Below are positions 1 through 6,713 of a DNA stretch of 64,000 nucleotides, one piece after another. Within the stretch, counting starts at the first letter, position 1. Every line of letters starts with the position of its first letter. The stretch is taken from the NCBI GenBank assembly GCA_942492055.1, contig CALODP010000015.1:186001-250000 (forward strand). The letters run 5' to 3'. A program made the translations under genes and the position numbers. Under the pieces are notes generated by a model. It worked only from the letters and a program-made list of their open reading frames with translations. It searched no databases and was not told the DNA's origin. The stretch comes from CALODP01 sp942492055 (GTDB lineage Bacteria > Bacteroidota > Ignavibacteria > Ignavibacteriales > Melioribacteraceae).

Positions 1-243
1 ATGAGTATTGGCAGTTTAACCGCTATTAAGAGAATGGTACTAAAGAATCTCGGGTATACTATTATTTCTCGCTTAGCTGTTGAGGAAGAGTTAAAGGAAG
101 GCCGACTGGTTGAGATAAAAACAGGAGATCTCAAGTTTTTCAGAGAGTTTAATTTTATCTGTAATAAAAATGAAGTAAACCCTTTTGTAAGTAAGTTTGT
201 TGAATATTGTCTAAAAGGCAGAAAGGAGAAAAATGAACTCTGA
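1..243 (+). CDS. LysR-type transcriptional regulator, C-terminal fragment (cut by window edge)
   Basis: The 80 visible residues match the last part of the effector-binding domain of LysR regulators: a segment like 'aiKrmVlkNLGytiiS' followed by 'aVeeELkeGrLVeI' and a terminal helix (FVEYCLK). These proteins bind DNA through an N-terminal helix-turn-helix, which lies outside the window here, and sense a small ligand with this domain. The ATG at base 1 is almost certainly internal, because the family is about 300 residues long. The stop overlaps the start of the next gene by 11 bases, so the two are probably co-transcribed. The target genes and ligand cannot be inferred. Confidence 0.75.
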   Translation: MSIGSLTAIKRMVLKNLGYTIISRLAVEEELKEGRLVEIKTGDLKFFREFNFICNKNEVNPFVSKFVEYCLKGRKEKNEL

Positions 244-778
244 TATTATTACTACGGAAAGATTGGTCCTGAAGCCGATGGCTCTGGAAGAAGCAGAGCT
301 GTTTTACACTTATAGATCTATGGAGGAAGTAAAAAAAATGCAGGGTTGGTTTCCCGAATCGTTGGAAGATGCGGAATTGTTTATCGCTAAATATTCTAGA
401 AGCGGGGAACCGATTGTGGGAACTTGGAAACAATTTGGAATTTATTTACACGATTCCGGGTTATTAATTGGTGACTGTGGTTTTAATATGTTCGAAGAGG
501 AACAAGCGGGAATCGGTTATACAATATCTCCCGAGTTTCAAAGGAAAGGATATGGTTCGGAAGCTGTGGCCGGAATGCTTAAGCATTTATTCGAGAGGAT
601 GAAATTACATCGTGTTATGGCAAGCACCGATCCGGCAAATTACTCTTCAATAAGTCTTTTGGAAAAACTCGGTTTTAGAAAAGAAGGGGAGTTCAAAAAA
701 AGTATTAAAATAAATGGTGAATGGAAGGATGACTTGGCTTTTGGATTATTGAAAGAGGAATATGAAATGAAGCGCTGA
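233..778 (+). CDS. GNAT family N-acetyltransferase (RimJ/RimL type)
   Basis: A protein of 181 residues with the layout of RimJ/RimL-type GNAT enzymes, which transfer an acetyl group from acetyl-CoA to a protein N-terminus or a small amine. It opens with the typical 'TTERLVLKP' strand. The central beta-strand 'AGIGYTISPEFQRKGYGSEA' carries the acetyl-CoA pyrophosphate-binding Q/RxxGxG/A signature (Q-R-K-G-Y-G). The family's 'N.sSi.lLEKLGF.kEG' segment follows near the end. The start ATG has a strong AGGAG site and lies inside the upstream LysR frame, which suggests translational coupling. The substrate is unknown; antibiotic- and ribosomal-protein-modifying members look alike at this level. 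Confidence 0.85.
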   Translation: MNSDIITTERLVLKPMALEEAELFYTYRSMEEVKKMQGWFPESLEDAELFIAKYSRSGEPIVGTWKQFGIYLHDSGLLIGDCGFNMFEEEQAGIGYTISPEFQRKGYGSEAVAGMLKHLFERMKLHRVMASTDPANYSSISLLEKLGFRKEGEFKKSIKINGEWKDDLAFGLLKEEYEMKR

Positions 779-876
779 AGCTGAGAAATTTGTTTTACGT
801 GAACTTTAGAAAGATAGCTTTTGTTTTAGGAATATAAATAGATGTAACAGTCCTTTTGAATAAAACGGAGGGTATT

Positions 877-1470
877 ATGCCCCGGACTATCTTTCTTAAG
901 TTGATTAACGAATCCTTGGATTTTAAGAATTCAAGTGTGGTATTTTTTCAAGAAAATCTAGCCGAAATGAACCTGCCGGTAATCGCGTGGAGAGTAATTG
1001 ATTACATCCCGATCGGTGGAAGAACCTGCCTCAGATATCCAAATGAATTAACAATAAACGCCAGCGACGAGTCTCACAGCTTTTCATATCAGATTCCTGC
1101 GGAATTCGGAACCCGCTTTTTGATTAGTGAGGGGAAATTCGGAAAAGTTTTTGCGTACGGTGGAAAATCGATTGATCAAAATAGCATTGAAGTAGGTAAC
1201 GAGCTAAATAGAGGCGGGGTGGCAGCCAATATTTATAGAGATGGAAAATTACTTTGCGTTCTCCCTTTCGAAGAGCCCGATATGCTTAAAAAGATCAGCT
1301 TTGAGAGCAAACTCTTTGTTAAAGTTATTAACAATAAAGAGATATCCGAAGGAGAGGTGATAATCAGTAAGCTGGAAATAGAGAAATGTATTGAAATAGA
1401 TACGAGCAAAGGTCGTGAAATTGAGATTACCTTTTTAGCCGGGGGTGAAATTGCGCTACAATATAAATAA
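877..1470 (+). CDS. Hypothetical protein, 197 aa, family not recognised
   Basis: An open frame of 197 residues that I cannot assign. The start is taken at ATG 877 because an ACGGAGGG ribosome site sits just upstream; the frame also opens at a TTG 21 bases earlier, without such support. No signal peptide or membrane helix is visible. The sequence alternates short beta-strand-like stretches with glycines ('GKFGKVFAYGG', 'EITFLAGGEI'), which suggests a compact beta-rich cytoplasmic domain. It stands alone: 98 bases after the acetyltransferase and 145 bases before a secreted-protein gene, both on the same strand. Codon use resembles its neighbours, so it is probably a real gene. Confidence 0.6.
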   Translation: MPRTIFLKLINESLDFKNSSVVFFQENLAEMNLPVIAWRVIDYIPIGGRTCLRYPNELTINASDESHSFSYQIPAEFGTRFLISEGKFGKVFAYGGKSIDQNSIEVGNELNRGGVAANIYRDGKLLCVLPFEEPDMLKKISFESKLFVKVINNKEISEGEVIISKLEIEKCIEIDTSKGREIEITFLAGGEIALQYK

Positions 1471-1615
1471 ATGTTCTAACGTAAGACTAATATGGTCTAG
1501 TTGTACTAAAAGTAGCTATATCTAGTATGTAATTGTTTAATTACACTCGGTAGAAATGTAAGAAAGTAATTCTAGTTGAATAACATATATCACAAACCAT
1601 GATAAAGGGGGAATT

Positions 1616-2560
1616 ATGAAACCTTTCTACAGCATTGCTCGTTTTTGTTTTCTTTTTGTAGTACTAATTAATACTTCATTATTGGCGCAGAACTGGTTCG
1701 TTGATGATAAGATAGAAACTCCGGCTGCCGCTAACGGTTATTACATGCCAACCACTCAAGTTAACAGCTGTAACGCCTGGTTGCACACAAGTGGAGATTA
1801 CTATCTTTACACTGACGGTGTAGAGTACTGGTATATTGATGATGATACTAATGAAGCTAATGGAGTATTGTTTTTTAGCTTAGGAGCTATTCCTTTCTCA
1901 TCGGAGACTCCTTTTGAAGATGAATGGGATCAGGAAAACGGCGTTAATAAATCTCATCCTGTATTATTTTCAATAACTTCCACTCCCTTGCCGGTTGAAT
2001 TGACAACATTCTCTTATCAATTGGCCGATGGCAAAATAGAGCTTCTTTGGGAAACCGCTACTGAAACCAATAACCTCGGGTTTGGCATTGAGAAAAAGAC
2101 AAATACCGAATGGACTGAGATTGCTTTTGTTGAGGGAGCCGGAAATAGTAATTCCGTCAAAAAATATTCATATGTTGATAATTCCGGAAACTATTTGAAT
2201 TCTTCATACAGGTTAAAGCAAGTTGACTTTGACGGTTCCTTTGAATACAGCAAAGTTGTTGAGTTTATTGCTGATATGAAATTGGAATATACTCTATCGC
2301 AAAATTATCCTAATCCGTTTAATCCGACAACACAAATAAAGTTCTCAATTCCAAAAGAAGGTAATGTTTCCATAAAGATCTTCGATATTACCGGACAAGA
2401 GATAATCGAGTTACTCAACGACGCGAAAGAGGCCGGAGAGTACTCGGTTGATTGGAACGGAGTAGACCGAAGCGGTATTAAAGTTGCCAGCGGTCTCTAT
2501 CTCTATACAATTCAAGCCGAAGCATATCGAGAGACCCGGAAAATGTTGTTGCTTAAATAA
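1616..2560 (+). CDS. Secreted protein with T9SS-type C-terminal sorting domain
   Basis: A protein of 314 residues with an N-terminal signal peptide (cleavage likely after LLAQ, residue 25). It has a short unique region rich in Tyr, Trp and Asp (residues 26-120). A fibronectin-like linker beginning 'PLPVELTTFSYQ' follows (about 125-220); a closely related linker is in the RCC1 protein at 14.7-16.5 kb. The C-terminal sorting module (about 228-314) contains 'QNYPNPFNPTTQIKFSIP' and ends in 'RKMLLLK'. Such modules direct export through the Por/type IX system and surface anchoring or release. The start has an AAAGGGGG site. The unique part matches no family I know, so the function is unknown. A terminator hairpin follows directly. 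Confidence 0.8.
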   Translation: MKPFYSIARFCFLFVVLINTSLLAQNWFVDDKIETPAAANGYYMPTTQVNSCNAWLHTSGDYYLYTDGVEYWYIDDDTNEANGVLFFSLGAIPFSSETPFEDEWDQENGVNKSHPVLFSITSTPLPVELTTFSYQLADGKIELLWETATETNNLGFGIEKKTNTEWTEIAFVEGAGNSNSVKKYSYVDNSGNYLNSSYRLKQVDFDGSFEYSKVVEFIADMKLEYTLSQNYPNPFNPTTQIKFSIPKEGNVSIKIFDITGQEIIELLNDAKEAGEYSVDWNGVDRSGIKVASGLYLYTIQAEAYRETRKMLLLK

Positions 2561-2572
2561 CGAGTATATCAT

Positions 2573-2598
2573 AAGAGGGGCGAAAGTCCCTCTTTCTT
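2573..2598 (+). terminator. Rho-independent terminator after the sorting-domain protein
   Basis: The stem AGAGGGG pairs with TCCCTCT around a CGAAAG-type loop and is followed by TTCTTT. It lies 13 bases after the stop of the secreted-protein gene. Confidence 0.7.
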
Positions 2599-2847
2599 TA
2601 TGAATAATAAGAAGTTTCTACTCTGCAGTTTGAAATATCACTGGAGTTTCCCAAATATTCCGCAATATTGATGGAATATATCACAGAACATCCTAATAGT
2701 CTTAAATAAATCCCATCTATAAATATTATCTGATAAAAGCTCTAATAAACATCCCGGAAATCTCTTAAAGAGAGAACGCAAGAGAAGAATGTAGCTCCGG
2801 AAGAAGAGAACCCAAGAGAATATGTGAAAAATGTTACCAACTTATGG

Positions 2848-2930
2848 GCAATCCGAAAGAATATCTCATTGAAGGGATCAAAAAGAAAGAGTAGTAGAGT
2901 ATAAGGGGAAAATCTTTCGCAAATAGATGT
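2848..2930 (+). pseudogene. Decayed copy of a small lysine-rich gene (paralogue of the one before 47.17 kb)
   Basis: Read in one frame, these bases give GNPKEYLIEGIKKKE and then a stop; one base later the frame would continue as a VEYKGK-type end. The segment just before 47169 reads GNPKNPFLEAIKKER followed by VVEYKGKMYRK, and the DNA of the two places is clearly alike up to and beyond the stop. Relative to that copy, one base is missing in the A-rich run near 2872, which breaks the frame. A 21-bp repeat array follows at both places. The function of the original gene is unknown. Confidence 0.45.
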
Positions 2931-2940
2931 ATATCCTATT

Positions 2941-3118
2941 TTGTAACATATATCTAGTAAATTGCATCACATATCTAGTAAATTGTAACACGTATCTAAT
3001 AAAGTGCATCACATATCTGATAAATTGTAACACGTATCTGGTAAATCGCATCATATATCTAGTAAAGTGTAATACCTATATGTAAAATTGCATTACCTAT
3101 CTGGTATAGTGCATTGAT
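2941..3118. repeat. Tandem array, 21-bp unit, family A copy 1
   Basis: Units that begin TATCT(A/G)GTAAA start at 2951, 2972, 2993, 3014, 3035, 3056, 3077 and 3098, exactly 21 bases apart, with drift within units (alternating endings like TTGTAACA and GTGCATCA). There are no spacers between units. The same family, with the same upstream flank, is at 47194-47370. The gap between 2561 and 3628 holds no convincing gene; besides this array it contains a terminator, the decayed small gene and the AT-rich continuation listed next. Confidence 0.9.
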
Positions 3119-3191
3119 GCAAAATAGCATATACATGAGTATATATGAAATATAAGTAAATATATAAAGCAGATAGGTGAGTATATAAAGA

Positions 3192-3300
3192 ATATATATG
3201 ATGCACAAAGAAATATATGAGGATATATTTACCAGATATATGAGTATATGTAACAGATATATGACGCAAAATTGTAGATACGTGATGCAATAAAGAATAT
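3192..3300. repeat. Degenerate AT-rich extension of the 21-bp array
   Basis: Motifs like AGATATATGA recur at 3192, 3213, 3234, 3255 and 3276, again 21 bases apart, but out of phase by about half a unit with the array before. The units are much more diverged. No gene is supported between 3300 and 3628; two short overlapping frames there lack ribosome sites. Confidence 0.55.
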
Positions 3301-3628
3301 ATGGCTTGAATTGTTCTATTTTTTCCCTTTTTCTTCAATTCGGAGCCTATTCTATTCTGTTTTCCAGTTGTTGTGTTATCTTAGGGGGGGAGTCTTTTGT
3401 TTTTGCCGAAACGAGATCCTATTCTTTGCAAATTGTTCGATTAAGAGGAGAAATTGTAAGCTTGGCCCTAGGAGACGACTCTTTTTTGCTGTTAGCATTG
3501 GGTTGGTTAAAGGAGGGAGGACATTATATCAGGGGATAGGGGTTTTGTTTTAGTTAAGGTTTCTTTAATTGCAAAATGTAAGTATATTTCCCACCAATAA
3601 TATTATCCACAAATAAAAGGAAGAAAGA

Positions 3629-4129
3629 ATGAAGGTATATGTTGCTATTCTTTCGTTGCTGTTATTTATTTCTGCTTGTTCTCCGAAAACAGATTCCGAT
3701 GCTTATAGTGAAGCCAAAGAGAAATTGACGAATGGAGATTATTACGGGGGATTAGTAGATTTCCAGAAATTATTGAAAGAGTATCCCGAAACTGAGTTTC
3801 GTGCCAATGCTCTCGTGGAAATCGCGAAATTGTACCACGGCTCAGTGGATACGGCCAATACAAAAGAAGAAGGATTCAGGAACGCTGTGAAATATTATAA
3901 GATTGTCTATTCCGAATATCCGGATAGTTCTTTTTCTTATAAGTCGATGTTTATGGCCGGCTTTTTATGCGCGAACGAGTTAAAAGATTTTGAAGAGGCT
4001 AAATCGATTTACGGAGATTTTATTAAAAGATATCCTGACAGCGATTTGGCGAAATCGGCACAAATAGAAATAGATAATCTCGGAATCTCAGCCGACGAGA
4101 TACTTAAAAAGAAAGTATCGGAAAAATAA
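3629..4129 (+). CDS. TPR outer-membrane lipoprotein (BamD/YbgF-like)
   Basis: A protein of 166 residues with a lipoprotein signal peptide (lipobox LFISAC, Cys17). About three TPR-like helical hairpins follow: 'YYGGLVDFQKLLKEYP', 'NAVKYYKIVYSEYPDSSF' and 'EEAKSIYGDFIKRYPDSDLA'. The 'kRYPdSdLA' spacing is typical of BamD and of the TPR part of YbgF/CpoB. Such lipoproteins act as scaffolds at the inner face of the outer membrane. It is shorter than BamD (about 240 residues), so a role in BAM cannot be claimed. The next gene starts 2 bases after its stop, so the two form an operon. Confidence 0.75.
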   Translation: MKVYVAILSLLLFISACSPKTDSDAYSEAKEKLTNGDYYGGLVDFQKLLKEYPETEFRANALVEIAKLYHGSVDTANTKEEGFRNAVKYYKIVYSEYPDSSFSYKSMFMAGFLCANELKDFEEAKSIYGDFIKRYPDSDLAKSAQIEIDNLGISADEILKKKVSEK

Positions 4130-4131
4130 TA

Positions 4132-5040
4132 GTGTCGAAGAGAGATATTGAAGCGAAAAAGTTTCTCGATCCCGAGTTAGTTTCAAAGCTCGATACTCTG
4201 GAATTAAAGGCCAGAAAAGTAGTAGAAGGTTTTATGGTGGGGCTTCACAAGAGCCCCTATCATGGTTTTAGTGTTGAGTTTAGCGAACACAGAGCTTACA
4301 ACCAGGGGGATCCTATCAGGAATATCGACTGGAAAGTTTTCGCTAAACGAGAGAAGTATTACATAAAGCAATTCGAAGAAGAGACAAATCTTATAAGTCA
4401 TATCAATATCGATATTAGCGCGTCAATGGGGTACAAGCATTCCGGAAGTGTTACGAAGTTGGAATATGGGACTGTTTTGGCGGCTAGTCTTGCTTATATC
4501 ATGCTAAAGCAGCAAGATTCGGTTGGGCTTTCATTCTATTCCGATAAAATAGATGAGTACTTACCACCGAAATCGAACAAAGTTTATTTGAAGACGTTAC
4601 TAACCGCTCTCGGGAGTTTATCTGCGGGGAATAAGACGGAAACCGGGGAAAGCTTAAATCTTGTTGCCGAAAAAATATCGAAGAGGGGACTGGTTATTAT
4701 TATTTCCGATTTCTTCGATTCTCCCGATTCGATAATGAAGGCATTGAAACATTTCCGATATAAGAAAAACGAAGTAATAGTGTTTCAGATATTGGATCCG
4801 ATAGAAAAGAGTTTTGCCTTCGGTGGAGATTCTGTTTTTGTTGATATGGAAACAGCCGAAGAGATAAATACTAATCCTGCTCAAGTTCAGAAGGCATATC
4901 AAAAAGCGATGGGAGATTTTCTTACTCAAATAAAAACCGAGTGTAGAAATTACGGAATTGAATATAATTTGATAGAAACAACAACTCCTTACGACAAAGC
5001 AATTCTTTCATATTATCAGAAACGGAAGAGATTAAAATAA
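4132..5040 (+). CDS. DUF58 domain protein (VWA-like)
   Basis: A protein of 302 residues, starting at GTG, with the family core 'RAYNQGDPIRNIDWKVFAKR' near residues 52-72. A VWA-like domain with a MIDAS-type motif 'DISAS' (near residue 90) and a later 'VIIISDFFDS' strand follows. DUF58 proteins usually work with a MoxR AAA+ ATPase as a chaperone-like pair, the VWA part binding metal-dependent partners. No MoxR gene is adjacent; the upstream partner is a TPR lipoprotein 2 bases away. No membrane helix is visible, so the protein is likely cytoplasmic. It converges on glmM with a shared hairpin between them. Confidence 0.85.
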   Translation: MSKRDIEAKKFLDPELVSKLDTLELKARKVVEGFMVGLHKSPYHGFSVEFSEHRAYNQGDPIRNIDWKVFAKREKYYIKQFEEETNLISHINIDISASMGYKHSGSVTKLEYGTVLAASLAYIMLKQQDSVGLSFYSDKIDEYLPPKSNKVYLKTLLTALGSLSAGNKTETGESLNLVAEKISKRGLVIIISDFFDSPDSIMKALKHFRYKKNEVIVFQILDPIEKSFAFGGDSVFVDMETAEEINTNPAQVQKAYQKAMGDFLTQIKTECRNYGIEYNLIETTTPYDKAILSYYQKRKRLK

Positions 5041-5067
5041 AAAGGCCACCTTCCGGCAGCCCTTTTC
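5041..5067. terminator. Bidirectional terminator between the DUF58 gene and glmM
   Basis: AAAGGCCACC, the loop TTCC and GGCAGCCCTTT can pair with two G-U wobbles and one bulge. T-rich DNA lies on the outer side in both directions. It fills the 31-base gap between two convergent stops. Confidence 0.5.
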
Positions 5068-5071
5068 AATT

Positions 5072-6427
5072 CTATTTTACAAGATCAATTACTTCTTGAA
5101 AGTATTTCTCAGCGAGGTTATCAGCTTCTTCGTGAGTTTTAGCCTCAACAATGCAACGAACTATCGGTTCGGTATTGGATTTTCTGAAATGTACCCAGTG
5201 ATCTTCGAAATCAATTCGTAATCCGTCCTTTGTATTGATCTTTTCGGAAGAGTATTTTTTCTTCAGAGCTTCAATAACATCATCGGGATTTTTTCCTGCA
5301 ACACTTACTTTCTTTTTCGTATTGAAGTACTGTGGCATTGCTTCTTTCAATTCGGATATTGTCCCGCCGAATTCAACAAGTTGCTGAAGAAGAATTGCTG
5401 TTCCAACCAAAGCGTCTCTACCGTAATGTAATCCCGGAAAAATAACGCCACCGCTACCTTCGCCCCCAATAACTGCATCGACTTCCTTCATTTTCTTAAC
5501 AACATTCGCTTCCCCTACCGGAGTACGGAAAACTTCGCATCCAAACTCATTAGCGATGTCGTCAACAGCACGGGTTGTAGAAAGGTTAACAGCTACATTC
5601 CCTTTGTCTTTGGAGAGAACGAATCTCACAGCTTGAGCGACTGAGTATTCCTCACCGAAAGGTTCTCCTTTTTCGGTAATCATCACAAGACGATCGACAT
5701 CAGGGTCAACAACTATACCCAGCTCAGCACCTGTTTCTTTAATCTTAGCCATCGTTTCGGTAAGATTTTCAGGGAGTGGTTCCGGCAAACGGGGGAAGAT
5801 ACCTGTTTTTTCGCAATTGAGTTCAATTACTTGGCATCCGAATCTTTTTAACAATTCCGGCATAACATAAGCTCCTGCACCGTTGACGCAATCCAAAAGA
5901 ACTTTGAATTTTCTTTTCATGATTGCCTCAACGTCGATGTACTTCATATTGATCACTCTATTAATGTGATCTTCTATGGCGGTTTTGTATTCCGATACTT
6001 TTCCGATTTTGTCCCAAGACTTAAAAGAATTAGAGTTATTATCTAATAATTTCAACATCTCAGCGTTTTCTTCCGGAGTCATAAACTCGCCGTTTTTGTT
6101 TAACAGCTTCAAAGCGTTCCATTCGTTCGGATTATGACTGGCGGAGATTGCGATACCTCCAACAGCATTATGTTTCTTTACATTCAGTAAGACTGTTGGA
6201 GTGGGGCAAATACCGATATTAATAACGTCGTTTCCTTTAGCGGCAAGCGTGCCGGAAACGATATTTTGAACCATATCACCGGTAATTCGCGCGTCGCGTC
6301 CAACAACTATAGGTCCTTCGCCGCAAAAATCAGCATAAGCGGAAGTAAACTTGACCAAAACTTCGGGATCCAAACCATCACCTACAATACCTCTAATTCC
6401 CGAAACACTAACCATTAGTGTGGACAT
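5072..6427 (-). CDS. glmM: Phosphoglucosamine mutase (phosphohexomutase family)
   Basis: An enzyme of 451 residues of the alpha-D-phosphohexomutase family. All four signature loops are present: the phosphoserine loop SASHNP (95-100, catalytic Ser97), the Mg-binding loop DPDVDR (about 240-245), the sugar-binding loop GEGSGG (about 321-326) and the phosphate-binding RKSNTEP (about 413-419). GlmM converts glucosamine-6-phosphate to glucosamine-1-phosphate for UDP-GlcNAc, a precursor of peptidoglycan and lipopolysaccharide, in the cytosol. Length and 'SVSGIRGIVGDGL' at the N-terminus fit GlmM. A phosphomannomutase/phosphoglucomutase role cannot be excluded from sequence alone. It is a single gene with its own ribosome site (AAAGGAG). 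Confidence 0.8.
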   Translation of the reverse strand: MSTLMVSVSGIRGIVGDGLDPEVLVKFTSAYADFCGEGPIVVGRDARITGDMVQNIVSGTLAAKGNDVINIGICPTPTVLLNVKKHNAVGGIAISASHNPNEWNALKLLNKNGEFMTPEENAEMLKLLDNNSNSFKSWDKIGKVSEYKTAIEDHINRVINMKYIDVEAIMKRKFKVLLDCVNGAGAYVMPELLKRFGCQVIELNCEKTGIFPRLPEPLPENLTETMAKIKETGAELGIVVDPDVDRLVMITEKGEPFGEEYSVAQAVRFVLSKDKGNVAVNLSTTRAVDDIANEFGCEVFRTPVGEANVVKKMKEVDAVIGGEGSGGVIFPGLHYGRDALVGTAILLQQLVEFGGTISELKEAMPQYFNTKKKVSVAGKNPDDVIEALKKKYSSEKINTKDGLRIDFEDHWVHFRKSNTEPIVRCIVEAKTHEEADNLAEKYFQEVIDLVK

Positions 6428-6600
6428 ATAGTCTCCTTTAAAATTTATTTCAAATAAAATAAAAAATAGATTACTACAAAAAAAGTTCTAAAAATGAATA
6501 AAACGAGCGGAAAGAGGAAAAAAACTTTTCTACTAACATTACAAATATAACAGAATGGAAAGAAAATAACATAGAAATTACGTTTTATTAAGATATTTGT

Positions 6601-6630
6601 TTGACTTATAAAGGTAGATATCACTATTTT
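6601..6630 (+). promoter_or_regulatory. Possible sigma-70-like promoter for the TonB receptor operon
   Basis: TTGACT at 6601-6606 is followed after 18 bases by TATTTT, about 85 bases before the start codon at 6714. The match is by eye and the clade's promoter consensus may differ. Confidence 0.3.
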
Positions 6631-6713
6631 TACGGGAATTTAAGAAAACGTTACATATTCAGATTGACGCCAAATTTACCCTATTAATCCAATAAATCTA
6701 AGAGGCAGTTAGT

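Noticed and set aside
3306..3553. Two overlapping short frames of 77 and 80 residues
   Set aside because: They share the DNA in different frames, lack ribosome sites and look like random hydrophobic translation of AT-rich DNA.
6428..6713. A glmS-type or other riboswitch before glmM or the TonB receptor gene
   Set aside because: No conserved riboswitch core was found by eye; only AT-rich DNA and one possible promoter.
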